Shown here: piece after piece, positions 42,870 to 52,589 of the stretch | Layout of the letters: each line of letters begins with the position of its first letter | Position numbering within the stretch: the stretch's first letter is position 1 | NCBI RefSeq assembly: GCF_039503195.1 | Contig: NZ_JBCJKP010000001.1 | Coordinates: 372,001 to 436,000, forward strand | Origin: Streptomyces mirabilis | GTDB taxonomy: Bacteria > Actinomycetota > Actinomycetes > Streptomycetales > Streptomycetaceae | DNA length: 64,000 bases | Direction: 5' to 3' | Translations under genes and position numbers: made by a program | The notes under the pieces: generated by a model | Databases searched by the model: none | What the model was told of the DNA's origin: nothing | The model's input: only the letters and a program-made list of their open reading frames with translations

Positions 42870-43036
42870 CGGCCTTTCGGATCAGCATGCCAGCATCCTG
42901 CCACGGACCGAGCTGCCTCCGCACGTGGTCATCGAGAGCCCGCACCACGGCAAGTGCTCTTACTTCTTCACCGACCTTCATGCGCTCTCCGGACGAACAG
43001 TCGGACGCCCGGAGACCATCGCCGAACGCGACCAAC

Positions 43037-43336
43037 TCAGACGCCGAACATGGCTTCGGAAGGGAACGGCCAGCCCGGCTCTCGCAATCGACGCAGTGCC
43101 GTGCCCATGCACTCGGCGACCGAGGCCCCGTCGGCCCTCATCCCGCCGTCCAGCGGCCCACCGGAAGCGGCAAATGTCCACGCCGGCCGACCGTCACGCA
43201 TGCGCTCCGCGTCGACCCGGATCATGGCACCGACACCCTGCTCGCCGAGCCATTCCAAGACGAGCAGCGTCACGTCCTCGACGCCGCTGTCCGGGTCCAC
43301 CTTGGGGCGCCGCCCCATTCCCTTGGCCATGCCCAC
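43037..43336 (-). CDS. Small hypothetical protein, 99 aa
   Basis: The frame reads MGMAKGMGRRPKVDPDSGVE, DVTLLVLEWLGEQGVGAMIR, VDAERMRDGRPAWTFAASGG and SVAECMGTALRRLREPGWPF. Codon use is Streptomyces-like and the composition is that of a folded alpha/beta protein. There is no signal or membrane segment. It lies about 170 bases divergent from the sensor kinase gene. Family unknown. Confidence 0.5.
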   Translation of the reverse strand: MGMAKGMGRRPKVDPDSGVEDVTLLVLEWLGEQGVGAMIRVDAERMRDGRPAWTFAASGGPLDGGMRADGASVAECMGTALRRLREPGWPFPSEAMFGV

Positions 43337-43515
43337 CTACTCAGCGTCCGGTCGGGCCTCGGCGCACGCTTTCAAGGCAGCTCGGACCATGAAGAACAAG
43401 CTCAGTGCCTGTTCCACATTCCGTTGGCCCAGCCCACAGCTGCCGGCCTCGACGGCCATCGTGAGGCGATGGTCTCCAGAGCGGCCAGGCCCGCGAGCCT
43501 GGTTAGGGTCGGGGC

Positions 43516-44685
43516 ATGGATCGCAGCAGCAGACAGTCGGGCGACGTGTTCGCCGGGGAAGCACGGGGAGAGGTGTCGCCCCGCGCCGCCCGAGCGCTGT
43601 GGTGGGGGTCGGCCGGTCTGGTGCTCACTGTCCTCGGGACCTCGGTGCTCGTCGCCGGCGCGGAGCGCGGCTGGAGACTGCTCGTGGCCGTGGGCCTGGT
43701 CGTTGTGCAGGTCTGTGCCCTGAGATGGCAGGCGCGTGCCCCGGTTGCCGTACTGGCCGTGAATGCGGCGACAGGGCTCGCGGTGTGGGCGCTGCTGCCC
43801 GCGGTGACCTTGACGGGGGCGCTGCTCGCGGCGCAGGTCTCGTTGTGCGTGTTGTCGGCCATCAGGCCGCGGCGGGTGTCGGTGGGGGCGCTGGCGGCGA
43901 TGTGCCTGCCGGCGCCGCTGGCGTTCGGGGCGGGCGGTACGGCGGGTCTGGCGGTCTATCTGCTGACGGTGGTTTTGGCGTGGACCGCAGGGCAGTGGCG
44001 CAGGGCGCAGCAGGAACGGACGAGGGTGGAGATGCGCCGGGCCGTGGTGGAGGAGCGGGCGCGCATCGCGCGCGAGGTGCATGACGTGGTGGCGCACACT
44101 CTGTCGGTGGTGGTCATTCAGGCGGGTGCTGCGGACGATGTGTTCACCCAGCGGCCCGAACAGGCCCGTCAGGCGCTGCGGGCCATTGAGACGGGCGCCC
44201 GCTCGGCGCTGGGCGAACTACGGTTGCTGTTGCGGGCGTTCGGGCCCGGTGAGGAGGAGGAAGGAGCCGGGGAGCAGCGGGAGCCGGGGCCCTCGCTCGC
44301 GTGCCTGGACGAGTTGGCCGACACCGTGCGCGCGACCGGGATGACCGTGCACGTGCACCGCGAGGGCGCCTTCGACGGGCTGTCGGCCGCGGTGGATCTG
44401 GCGGCGTACCGGATCGTCCAGGAGGCCCTCACCAACACGCTGCGCCACGCGGTCGGCGCCGACGAGGTGAGCGTGCGCGTGGCCGTCGAAGGGCAGTGCG
44501 TGAAGGTCACGGTGGTTGACAACGGGCGTACGCCGCACAGCCGTTCGGCCGCCGCGGGGGTGGGACGCGGTCTTGTGGGGATGAAGGAGCGCGCGCGGCT
44601 CGTGGGTGGCAGTCTGCGTGCCGGTCCGCTGTCCGGAGGCGGGTTCGAGGTGGCAGCGCAACTGCCGGTGGAGGACGTGTCATGA
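43516..44685 (+). CDS. Two-component sensor histidine kinase (HisKA_3)
   Basis: The 389-residue kinase has four to five N-terminal membrane helices (LWWGSAGLVLTVLGTSVLVA, LAVYLLTVVLAWTAG). The dimerisation/phosphoacceptor helix RARIAREVHDVVAHTLSVVV places the phosphorylated His near residue 189. The HATPase domain has VQEALTNTLRHAVGADEV (N box), VVDNGRTPHS and GVGRGLVGMKERARLVGGSL (G box). The extracytoplasmic part is too short for a large sensor, so the signal is probably in the membrane. It overlaps the response regulator gene by four bases (ATGA), ensuring paired synthesis. Confidence 0.92.
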   Translation: MDRSSRQSGDVFAGEARGEVSPRAARALWWGSAGLVLTVLGTSVLVAGAERGWRLLVAVGLVVVQVCALRWQARAPVAVLAVNAATGLAVWALLPAVTLTGALLAAQVSLCVLSAIRPRRVSVGALAAMCLPAPLAFGAGGTAGLAVYLLTVVLAWTAGQWRRAQQERTRVEMRRAVVEERARIAREVHDVVAHTLSVVVIQAGAADDVFTQRPEQARQALRAIETGARSALGELRLLLRAFGPGEEEEGAGEQREPGPSLACLDELADTVRATGMTVHVHREGAFDGLSAAVDLAAYRIVQEALTNTLRHAVGADEVSVRVAVEGQCVKVTVVDNGRTPHSRSAAAGVGRGLVGMKERARLVGGSLRAGPLSGGGFEVAAQLPVEDVS

Positions 44686-45341
44686 CGCTGCGGGTGGTGG
44701 TGGCCGACGACCAGGCCCTGGTCCGTACAGGATTCCGCCTGATCATCGACGCCCGGGACGATCTCGAGGTGGTCGGTGAGGCGTCCGACGGCCGGGAGGC
44801 GGTGGGGCTGACGCGGGAACTGGCGCCCGACGTGGTGCTGATGGACGTACGCATGCCGGGCGTGGACGGCATCGAGGCGACCCGGCAGATCGTGGAGTCG
44901 GGTAGTCGGGCGCGGGTGCTCGTGCTGACCACCTGGGACGTGGACGCGCACGTCGTCGCCGCGCTGCGGGCCGGGGCGAGCGGCTTCCTGCTGAAGGACA
45001 TGCGCCCCGCCGAACTCGTCGACGCGATCCGCCTCACCGCGCGCGGCGACGCGCTGTTGGCACCGGCCGTGCTCAGCCGCGTCCTCGACCGGTTCCTGCG
45101 CACCACGCCCGACCCGGGGCCGCCGCCCTCCCTGCGGGAGCTCTCCGGACGCGAGCGGGAGGTGCTCACCCTGATCGGGCAGGCGCTGTCGAACGCGGAG
45201 ATCGCCGAGCGGCTGCACCTGTCGGAGGCCACCGTCAAGAACCATGTCACCGCGGTGCTGCGCAAACTGGGCCTGCGTGACCGCGTCCAGGCCGTCGTCG
45301 CCGCCTACGACCACGGCCTCGTGGAGCCGCGCCGTCCCTGA
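44682..45341 (+). CDS. NarL/LuxR-family response regulator
   Basis: The 219-residue protein has a receiver domain (VVVADDQALVRTGFRLIIDA; phospho-acceptor Asp in DVVLMDVRMPGVDG; Thr in VLVLTTWD; Lys in SGFLLKDMRP). A LuxR helix-turn-helix follows (LSGREREVLTLIGQALSNAE, IAERLHLSEATVKNHVTAVL). It is translationally coupled to the upstream kinase, its cognate partner. Targets are unknown; no obvious regulon lies next to it apart from the GOLPH3-like and esterase genes downstream. Confidence 0.92.
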   Translation: MTLRVVVADDQALVRTGFRLIIDARDDLEVVGEASDGREAVGLTRELAPDVVLMDVRMPGVDGIEATRQIVESGSRARVLVLTTWDVDAHVVAALRAGASGFLLKDMRPAELVDAIRLTARGDALLAPAVLSRVLDRFLRTTPDPGPPPSLRELSGREREVLTLIGQALSNAEIAERLHLSEATVKNHVTAVLRKLGLRDRVQAVVAAYDHGLVEPRRP

Positions 45342-45454
45342 GGCACCACCTCCTCCTCAAGGAGGAGACCGGGCCGCGGTCCTCCTGCGTTCCCAGTGCC
45401 GGTCGGTTCCCGTGGCCGATCCGGGGCCGGGGGGCTCGGCCATAGCGTCGAGGT

Positions 45455-46090
45455 GTGAACGACGACCTCGCCTGCCTCATGTATCTGCTCGCCCACGACG
45501 ACGCGGCCGAAGGCCCCTACGACCGTTCCCGCACGGAGCTGCTGGTCCGTGCCGCCGCCTTGATCGACCTCGCGCTGCGTGGCCGGCTGCGAGAGGACGG
45601 CCGCACGGTCACCGTGTCCGGCACGGAACCGACCGGCGAACCCGTCCTGGACGGGATTCTGCGTGACGCCGCCGGGCACGGCTGGAAGCAGCTCGTGCGC
45701 CGCCACCGCAGGCGGACGCTGGCAGAGGTGGAGGACCGGCTCGCCGTGGCGGGGCTCCTCACCGTGAGGGCACCCCGCACCCGCTTCGGCACCCGGCGGT
45801 CGACGGTGACGGACCACGCCGTGCCCGCCGCGGTGCGGGCCCGCGTGTCCGCGGCGCTGTACGGGGACGGCCCCGTGCGGGAGATCCCCGTCGCCGACGC
45901 CGCACTGCTGGCACTGGCCGCGGCGGGCGGCATCCGCTCGGCCGTGTCACGCCAGGACCACAGGACCTTCCGGGCCCGTATCGACGCGTGCGCGGGATCC
46001 CTCGGCGCCCTCGCGCCCGGCCTGGAGAAGGCAGTACGCACCCTGCCGATGACCATGATCGCCGCACAGGGCGGCATGGGCGGCAGCTGA
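45455..46090 (+). CDS. GOLPH3/VPS74-like (GPP34) protein
   Basis: The 211-residue protein from GTG 45455 reads DLACLMYLLAHDDAAEGPYD, RTELLVRAAALIDLALRGRL, VLDGILRDAAGHGWKQLVRR and LAEVEDRLAVAGLLTVRAPR, the standard landmarks of bacterial GPP34 proteins. Eukaryotic members bind phosphatidylinositol phosphate on Golgi membranes; the role in Streptomyces is unclear, and the Arg-rich face suggests membrane or nucleic-acid contact. It is followed 15 bases later by the esterase gene, so the two are likely co-transcribed. Confidence 0.8.
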   Translation: MNDDLACLMYLLAHDDAAEGPYDRSRTELLVRAAALIDLALRGRLREDGRTVTVSGTEPTGEPVLDGILRDAAGHGWKQLVRRHRRRTLAEVEDRLAVAGLLTVRAPRTRFGTRRSTVTDHAVPAAVRARVSAALYGDGPVREIPVADAALLALAAAGGIRSAVSRQDHRTFRARIDACAGSLGALAPGLEKAVRTLPMTMIAAQGGMGGS

Positions 46091-46105
46091 CCGAACCGGG
46101 AGACG

Positions 46106-47713
46106 ATGAACATGCACCGCGTCCTGACCACCCTGGGCTGCGCCCTGACCGCCGTACTCGCGACGGCCTGGTCGGCTCCGCCACCGACAGAGCCCGCCGG
46201 GCCCGCCGCCACGACGGTACGCACGTCGGTGCCCGCCCAGTTCGCCGCCATCAGCACGACGGTCCGCACCCCCGACGGCCGAGTCCGCGGCACCGCCCGC
46301 GACGGCTACCGCACCTTCGAGGGCATCCCCTACGCGACACCCCCGGTCGGCCGGCTGCGTTGGACGCCGCCCCGCCGTCCGGCCCCCTGGTCCGGGGTAC
46401 GGGACGCGACCCGGCCCGCGAGCGCCTGTCCGCAGCCGGCCGGTGAGGTGCCCGGCGGCAGCACCGACGAGGACTGTCTCCACCTGAACGTCACGACACC
46501 GGACACCGCCGGACCGGCACACCCGCGGCCGGTGATCGTGTGGCTCCACGGCGGCGGCTTCACCACCGGAGCGGGCAGCTCGTACGACGCCCACCGCATG
46601 GCCACCCGCGGCGACGTCGTGGTCGTCACCGTCAACTACCGCCTCGGCGTCCTCGGTTTCCTCGCGCACAGCGGCCTGCCCGGCTCCGGCACCTTCGGAC
46701 TGGCCGACCAGCAGGCGGCGCTGCGCTGGGTCCGCGCCGAGATCGGCGCCTTCGGCGGCGACGCGCACAACGTGACGCTGGCCGGCGAGTCGGCCGGCGG
46801 CTACAGCGTCTGCGCCCAGCTCGCCTCACCCGCCGCCGCGGGACTCTTCGACCGGGCGATCATCGAGAGCGGCCCGTGCACCGGCCGCCCCGACCGGCCC
46901 TTCGCCCCGTCCTCCATCCCCCTGAACGCGGCACGCGCCAAGGGCGCGGCCCTCGCGGCACAGGTCGGCTGCGGCGCCGCCCGCGACGTGACGGCCTGCC
47001 TGCGACACGTGGACGTCGCCCATCTCCTCAGCGCCCAGGACACCGATCAACAGCCCGCGTACAGCACCCCGTTGCTGCCCAGTGACCCCGCTGCGGCCAT
47101 CGCTGCCGGTCGTTTCCACCGCGTCCCCGTGCTCATCGGCAACAACCACGACGAGGGCAACGGCTGGGCCGCCGGGATCGTCCAAGCCGGCCATCCCGTC
47201 ACCCCCGACACCTGGCCCGACGTCGCGGCCACCTTCTTCCCCTCCCCCGGTCAGGCGAAGAAGATCGTCCGCGAGTACCCGGTGCACCGCACCGACGGGG
47301 GACCGGTGTTCGGCGCGGTCATCGGAGATGCCAACTTCGCCTGCCCGACGGCGCGCACCGACGGCCTGCTCGGCGCCCAGGTGCCCGTCTGGCGCTACGA
47401 GTTCGCCGACGAGCACGCGCCGCCGCTCACCCCCGGCACACCTCCCTTCCCGCTCGGCGCCCCGCACGCCAGCGAACTGCCCTACCTGTTCGACCTGGGC
47501 GGCCGCCCCCGCCACCTGACAGCCGCGCAGCACCGGCTCGCCGACACCATGATCGGCTATTGGTCCCGCTTCGCCCGCGCTGCCGACCCGAACGGTCCGC
47601 CGTTGCCACGCTGGCCCCGACAGACGGTGGTGTCCCTGGCGCCGGACCACGTCGTCCCCACCCGCACGGCGGGGCACCGCCACCACTGCGCGTTCTGGAA
47701 CACCCTCGGATGA
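46106..47713 (+). CDS. Secreted carboxylesterase (type B esterase/lipase)
   Basis: The 535-residue protein has a signal peptide (MNMHRVLTTLGCALTAVLAT), then the esterase fold: YRTFEGIPYATPPVGRLRW, the oxyanion-hole motif VIVWLHGGGFTTGAGS, the nucleophile elbow VTLAGESAGGYSVCAQ (Ser near residue 229), the acidic residue in IGNNHDEGNGW and the His in APHASELPYLFDLGG. Paired cysteines support an extracellular location. It probably hydrolyses carboxylic esters outside the cell and follows the GOLPH3-like gene by 15 bases. Confidence 0.92.
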   Translation: MNMHRVLTTLGCALTAVLATAWSAPPPTEPAGPAATTVRTSVPAQFAAISTTVRTPDGRVRGTARDGYRTFEGIPYATPPVGRLRWTPPRRPAPWSGVRDATRPASACPQPAGEVPGGSTDEDCLHLNVTTPDTAGPAHPRPVIVWLHGGGFTTGAGSSYDAHRMATRGDVVVVTVNYRLGVLGFLAHSGLPGSGTFGLADQQAALRWVRAEIGAFGGDAHNVTLAGESAGGYSVCAQLASPAAAGLFDRAIIESGPCTGRPDRPFAPSSIPLNAARAKGAALAAQVGCGAARDVTACLRHVDVAHLLSAQDTDQQPAYSTPLLPSDPAAAIAAGRFHRVPVLIGNNHDEGNGWAAGIVQAGHPVTPDTWPDVAATFFPSPGQAKKIVREYPVHRTDGGPVFGAVIGDANFACPTARTDGLLGAQVPVWRYEFADEHAPPLTPGTPPFPLGAPHASELPYLFDLGGRPRHLTAAQHRLADTMIGYWSRFARAADPNGPPLPRWPRQTVVSLAPDHVVPTRTAGHRHHCAFWNTLG

Positions 47714-47904
47714 CCACGGACACGTGACCCGGCTCGGCTCAGGCCCGGTGTCGAAGACCGTCACGCCCTGATCGACTGCTGTCCAGGTGCACCACACACC
47801 TTGCAGAACCGGTTGGCCTGCAGGCCTTCGGTCTTCTCCGTCATGACCTCTCCCGGACGAGCGAACAGCGACCGCTGCCAGGCGCCCCGAGCAGCAGAGG
47901 AGAT

Positions 47905-48354
47905 CTATTGGTGCCTTGACGGCGCCGGCGCGTCAACCTCGTGCGTCTTGGCGTCGGGCGCGCGGAAACATGCGCTGACCGACTTCCCGTGGGGACAGGG
48001 GTGCGACTCCCATGTGTCGGCCATGGCGTCCACGAGGAGCATGCCGCGCCCGCCAAGGCTCTCCGTGCCGGCCTCGCGAGGAACTGGCAGGTCGCCGGAC
48101 CTGTCGTGCACGGAGACATGCAGGCAATGGTCGTCACAGGTCATCACCAACTGTGCGCTGCTGTGGGCGTGCCGGTGCGCATTGGTCACCAGCTCCGAGA
48201 CGGTGAGCAGTACTGCGTCCACCGTCTGCGGAGCAGCGGTGGTCCAGCCCAGCGCCTCCAAATGCTCACGCGCCCAGTCACGGGCTGTCTTCACTTCGCT
48301 GTTCAAGGGCAGCGTGCGCGCCCAGCCCACTGCCCGGAGCGACGAACCTTCCAT
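47905..48354 (-). CDS. RsbW-like anti-sigma/ATP-binding protein
   Basis: The 149-residue stand-alone GHKL ATPase shows the N box LTVSELVTNAHRHAHSSAQL, the G1 box VHDRSGDLPVPREA and the G2 box SLGGRGMLLVDAMADTW. Proteins of this build in Streptomyces are anti-sigma kinases or regulators paired with STAS antagonists. No intact STAS or sigma gene is beside it, although decayed copies lie at 53545 and 61795. It is intact with start ATG 48354. Confidence 0.85.
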   Translation of the reverse strand: MEGSSLRAVGWARTLPLNSEVKTARDWAREHLEALGWTTAAPQTVDAVLLTVSELVTNAHRHAHSSAQLVMTCDDHCLHVSVHDRSGDLPVPREAGTESLGGRGMLLVDAMADTWESHPCPHGKSVSACFRAPDAKTHEVDAPAPSRHQ

Positions 48355-49444
48355 GGCGATCCTTCCTCGTTGAGGTGAGTGCGGTCAGCGATGGCCACCA
48401 AGCCTCCTCGGCAAGCATCCAACTTGGGCCCGGCACCGCGGGTCGGCAGCGGCTCCACGCGCCTGTTCGGCCAACCGTCGCCCCTGGGGACTCCTGGAGC
48501 CATCGCCCCTGGGGTCTCCTGGCGACCTGCTTGATGCCCTCCGTCGTGCCCGGCTTGACACTCCTCTCTCAAGGCACCGCGCCTGGACCTTCGGATACCC
48601 CCAACACGTCGACTCAGCCCTGCCGCCCGGCACCCCCAGACACGCCCCGTCAGCGCCGTCCCGGCTCTGCCGTCGCCGCAGTACGAGCGAGGGTGTCTTC
48701 CGGCACGTAGTCGGAGTACGCCTCACACCGGGCGCGCGACAGATCGGACGCGCGGTCCGCGAGCAGAGCGATGCCGAAACCGTCGCCAGTCGCGCACGGT
48801 CGTCGTGCCAGCGGAGGCACACCATTGACGTGCTCCCTGGCCTGAAGTCCAGCAGAAACGCCCACTCTGAGGTTGCACGTCAGAGCAGTGTTGAGATGCA
48901 TTCATCCCCGGCGTGAACGCCCTCGTCGCACGACGTTCGCGGTCGGTGGCGGGCGCGTCGCACAAGCTGACGGCGGCGAGGTCGACATCGATGTCCGTCA
49001 TCTCACTGGCATGGCATGTCGCGCGAACCGACCACAGTCCACTTCGTCCCCCGCTTCCCGCGTTGCCTGGGCCCACCTCGTACCCCGCTTTCCACGCAGG
49101 CCGCGCAGTGGCGTTACTCACCGAGAATCGCGGCAGGTCTCAGCCGGTTCCGGCGTATCGACGCCCACTTGTACGACCTCCGCTCCTCGACCGGTGGAAA
49201 GCCTTTCGCCGTCGAGAGCCGCGGCGAGGAGGGGGACCCGCCGGGTTCCGCGTCGTCGGCGAATTGGTCAGGCGGAGTCCGTGCACGTCGTCCCCAGCCG
49301 CACCTCGATCGGCGCCTCGCACCCCAAGGGACGTACAGCCGCTGGCTCCCGAATCGTTCGTTGCCCCGCCCCGGCGCTCTTCGGCCGGGGCGGGGCAAAC
49401 GGTCGGGACGCCTGCTCACGCAAGCGCGCCACGGGGTCGCGCCG
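48355..49444. other. 1.1-kb stretch without a convincing intact gene
   Basis: Short minus-strand stretches such as MTDIDVDLAAVSLCDAP (near 49000) and GFGIALLADRASDL (near 48770) look like scraps of a STAS-type or regulatory protein, but no frame can be followed. The left edge holds the leader of the RsbW-like gene. Confidence 0.35.
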
Positions 49445-49918
49445 TCAGAGGAGGGGGCCGGGGTCTCCGGGCCGGATGCGTCCACGCCAGCCGGCGCCGC
49501 CGCCCTCGCGCTCCACGTAGTCCTTGAAACGGTGCAGGTCCCCCTTCACCCGCCGGTCGATCATGCCCAGTGCGTCCGCGCCCTTCTCGGCGACACCGGT
49601 GGGTTCGACGTCCATGGTCAGCTCGACCCGGGTGTGCGTGTCGTCCAACCGCTCGAACCGGACAGATCCGCTCTGCCGGGTGTCGCCTCCCACGGAACGC
49701 CAGGTGATCCGGTCGTCCGACAGCTGGTCGACGATCTCGGTGTCGAACTCGCGCCGCACCCCACCGATCTTGGTGATCCAGTGGTTGTGTCGGTCGTCGA
49801 GCTGCCTGACCTCCTCGACACCCTCCATGAACTGCGGGAACTCCTCGAACTGAGTCCACTGGTCGTAGGCCGTGCGCAGCGAAACCTCCACGTCGACCGC
49901 TTCCTTGACCGTACTCAT
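49445..49918 (-). CDS. SRPBCC (polyketide cyclase/dehydrase-like) protein
   Basis: The 157-residue protein starts MSTVKEAVDVEVSLRTAYDQ, then WTQFEEFPQFMEGVEEVRQL, DQLSDDRITWRSVGGDTRQS, VRFERLDDTHTRVELTMDVE and a C-terminal amphipathic helix (RVKGDLHRFKDYVEREGGGA). This is the common stress-associated SRPBCC type, whose pocket binds an unknown lipid-like or small ligand. GGAGGGAC lies before the ATG. It is intact and monocistronic. Confidence 0.88.
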   Translation of the reverse strand: MSTVKEAVDVEVSLRTAYDQWTQFEEFPQFMEGVEEVRQLDDRHNHWITKIGGVRREFDTEIVDQLSDDRITWRSVGGDTRQSGSVRFERLDDTHTRVELTMDVEPTGVAEKGADALGMIDRRVKGDLHRFKDYVEREGGGAGWRGRIRPGDPGPLL

Positions 49919-50153
49919 GAGTCCCTCCTAGTGCTTCCTCGCCGGGGCCGGCCTCAGGAACGGACCGGCTTGCTGCGGCGTGTGCGAGACCCCGAGTACC
50001 CGGAAAAGCGCCCCGAAGACTCCCGACCTGGCCACTGGCAGGCGCCGGTCGGCTCTTGCGGGGAATCCGTCCGGTCATCAGCACCAAGGACGCCCGCGCC
50101 CACCAGGGCGCAGTGGTCCGGCGCCACAGGCCAGGACGAATGAGGCGCTCACC

Positions 50154-50465
50154 GTGGAAAACCGCAATGACCCCGAGGATGTCGCGCTGGCGTCGCACGA
50201 ACGCCTCTCCCTGTTGCGTATCGAAGCAGCACTCCGCCAGGATCGACGCCTCGCCCGGCGTATGCGCCACCCCGGCTCCCGGCCATGCCTGCCCCTGTCG
50301 GTCCTGACGTGTGCCTCGCTGCTCCTCCTCGTCACGGGAATCCTCGCCACCAACCTCGTCGCCCCGTGGTGCTTCGCCGCGCTGTGGCCCGTCACCCTCC
50401 TACTGGGTTTGCGGCTGCTGCGCCATCCCAGCAGGGCCGAGGACCGCAGCAGGTCACGACCATGA
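50154..50465 (+). CDS. DUF3040-like small membrane protein
   Basis: From GTG 50154 the protein of 103 residues reads ENRNDPEDVALASHERLSLL, RIEAALRQDRRLARRMRHPG and then two membrane helices, LTCASLLLLVTGILATNLVA and CFAALWPVTLLLGLRLLRHP. The layout (an acidic helix, ARRM, then two helices) fits DUF3040. It is an inner-membrane protein of unknown function. The frame is open further upstream but with poor composition. Confidence 0.65.
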   Translation: MENRNDPEDVALASHERLSLLRIEAALRQDRRLARRMRHPGSRPCLPLSVLTCASLLLLVTGILATNLVAPWCFAALWPVTLLLGLRLLRHPSRAEDRSRSRP

Positions 50466-50876
50466 ACTCCTCGTCTTCGGCCGCCGGTTCACGGCGGCAG
50501 GCCCAGTTGCGTGGCAACGAAATCCACGAGCGGGGAATCACGCGGATCTGCGGCGCTCGGGGTGCCGCTCCGTCGATCCCGGCGGCCGGTACCGACGCCG
50601 CGGGCGTCGCCGGTACCTGTACCGCCTGCGGTTCTGGGAGCAGCGGGCGGCGGTCAAGCGCGAGCACGTGCGGGAAGTGGCTCCCGTCCTGCCCCGGCTC
50701 CGGAAACACACGGCCAGGGATCCCAGCAGCCGGGGACCTCTTCAAGGAGGGGCGGACCATCGCACCGGCCCTCGGCAGCCCGAGCGCGGGCGTCCGCTTC
50801 GGTGAAGCGGCCACGCAGGGTCCCGTGGAGGAAGCGGTGCTGCTGCTCCTGGCGTGGCTTCGGGTATCCCGTCGCC
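50466..50876. other. Gene-poor stretch
   Basis: One plus frame reads YLYRLRFWEQRAAVKREHVR, which looks like part of a basic protein, but it cannot be extended. No domain identified. Confidence 0.35.
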
Positions 50877-51647
50877 ATGGGGAATTCGGCGGCCAGGAAC
50901 GCCGAGGCGGGAATCAAGGGATCGTACTGGCTGGAGACCGCACCACCCAGCGAGCCACCCGCTCCCCCACCGTCGCGTGACCTCTGCGTCGACGTGGCCG
51001 GTGGTCGGCGGCGGCATCGCGGGACTCAGTACGGCCTGGAAACTGGCCAGGCAGGGGCGCGAGGTGGCCGTACTGGAGGCCGGACGGCTCGCCGCCGGGG
51101 TCACCGCTCGCACGACGGCGAAGCTGATCGCCCTGTACACGCTCGTCTACGACCATCTCCGCCGCACCCGCGGCCCCGAGGGCACACGACTGTACGCGCA
51201 CTCGCAGAGCGCCGCGATCCGGCACGCCGCCGAGATCGTCGAGGAGTTGGACATCGACTGCGAGTGGGAGGAGGCGGCGGCTTTCAGGTATGCCGAGGAC
51301 CCCCGGGGCGTGCCGAAGCTGCGGGCCGAGGGCCACTTCCCGCGCCTCACACTCACGTAACGGTGGGCCACGCAGGACAACGACACCGTGCCCCTCGCCG
51401 CACCGCTCCCGCCCGCAGCCGCCACACCTACGTGGCCATCGGCTCGGCGGCTGGGGGCGCCGTTCACCGCGACGAGAACGGTCAGCGCCACGCGGTCTCG
51501 GCCCGCTGAACCCACCTCGGCCGCATCGTGGCCTTCAACCGTGCGGAACAGGAATGGGAATGCCCGTGCCACGGCTCCCGCTCCGCCCAGGACGGACAGA
51601 TCCTCCAGGGCCCCGCCGTACGGCCGATGGAGAAACGCGGCATCTGA
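50877..51647 (+). pseudogene. FAD-dependent oxidoreductase with Rieske domain, internally deleted
   Basis: It begins MGNSAARNAEAGIKGSYWLE, then after a shift near 51000 shows the FAD-binding VVGGGIAGLSTAWKLARQGR and EVAVLEAGRLAAGVTARTTA, and runs to FRYAEDPRGVPKLRAEGHF before a TAA. The middle (over 250 residues in homologues) is missing; DNA from about 51415 encodes the C-terminal end, VAIGSAAGGAVHRDENGQRH, and a Rieske segment (IVAFNRAEQEWECPCHGSRS) with a TGA where the first cluster Cys belongs. It cannot be functional. Confidence 0.65.
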
Positions 51648-51732
51648 ACGACACGGCGTTTCACTGCCGTTCTCGATGGGAACCCGGTGCCCACCCCATC
51701 GAGAGCCTGACGCAGAGAGAAGTTGAAGCGCC

Positions 51733-51909
51733 GTGACCGCGCACACCGCCAAGCAGAAAGTCCTGAACGTGGCCAGGACCGGCTGGTCGAAGGCCCATGA
51801 CCGCCGTGGCGAGGGCATACGCACGTGCGTCCGCGCGGTGGAGAGCAGCGGATCCCCATCCGCGGTGTCCACGAGCGCGGAGGGCAACATCGTCCGGGGC
51901 GAGGACTGA
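51733..51909 (+). CDS. Possible small protein, 58 aa
   Basis: A GTG opens the frame TAHTAKQKVLNVARTGWSKA and ends VSTSAEGNIVRGED at TGA. Codon use is fair, and GAGAGAAG lies some 12 bases upstream. No family recognised; it may be chance. Confidence 0.3.
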   Translation: MTAHTAKQKVLNVARTGWSKAHDRRGEGIRTCVRAVESSGSPSAVSTSAEGNIVRGED

Positions 51910-52024
51910 CCGGCCCCCTTCGCAGGAAGCGCCACTCCTCGCGGCCGACTGCTGCGCCCCCTGGTCACCGGGGACTCACCAGCCTGCTCGCCGAACTCCT
52001 CCCCGAATTCCTCCCGAGCGAGCC

Positions 52025-52120
52025 CTCCCACGCGCCTTCAGCAGCGACTCCACCACCTACAACCTGGCGGGCCTCCTCGGCCCCGCGCTGGCGGCGATGC
52101 TCGCCGTTCGCCATTCCCGC
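52025..52120 (+). pseudogene. MFS transporter scrap
   Basis: RAFSSDSTTYNLAGLLGPAL followed by AAMLAV matches the highly conserved helix 5 region of drug-type major facilitator permeases. Only about 30 codons survive, within otherwise non-coding sequence (51910-52424). Confidence 0.4.
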
Positions 52121-52424
52121 CCAACCCACCGTCGAGCAGGGCTGGGGCTTCGCCGTCGCCAAGGTGAAGGAACTGCTGCGCAGCCACGGCGACGAAACCC
52201 ACCGCCGACCATGTGTCCCGTTGCAGCGATTCCTCATGCTGTTGGTGGAACGGCGAGAGCTCCGGGCGGCACAGGCTTGAAACCGGTAGTGGCGCCGGTG
52301 CGCGTGGCTCGCCTTTGGGCGAGATCCGATGTGGCATAGGAAGTCGTACTGCCACACGCTGGAACCATGACAGCGCGCCGATCGTCGTGCACGGCCGCTC
52401 AAGGCGGGCGGTCGTCCGGTCATC

Positions 52425-52589
52425 GTGCGCGGTGAGGACGTCGGCCTGGCCCACTCAGACCACGAGGTCGTGCAGTTCCTGCGCCGCGCCGGTCTGGCGT
52501 TCGGTGAGGACGTCCTCGACGATCCAGTGCGGGTGGAGTGGAGAGGGGGTCGGGCGCACGATTACGAGCACGATTACGAGACTGCCTGA
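52425..52589 (+). CDS. Small hypothetical protein, 54 aa
   Basis: The frame reads GEDVGLAHSDHEVVQFLRRA, GLAFGEDVLDDPVRVEWRGG and ends RAHDYEHDYETA. Codon use is strongly Streptomyces-like and the protein is acidic. Sense character continues a few residues upstream of the GTG (RPVIVR), so this may be the end of a longer truncated gene. Family unknown. Confidence 0.4.
   Translation: MRGEDVGLAHSDHEVVQFLRRAGLAFGEDVLDDPVRVEWRGGRAHDYEHDYETA

Noticed and set aside
42954..44084. Plus-strand open frame of 376 codons before and through the kinase
   Set aside because: The part overlapping the kinase is out of frame with the clear HisKA_3 protein, and the upstream part has no domain.
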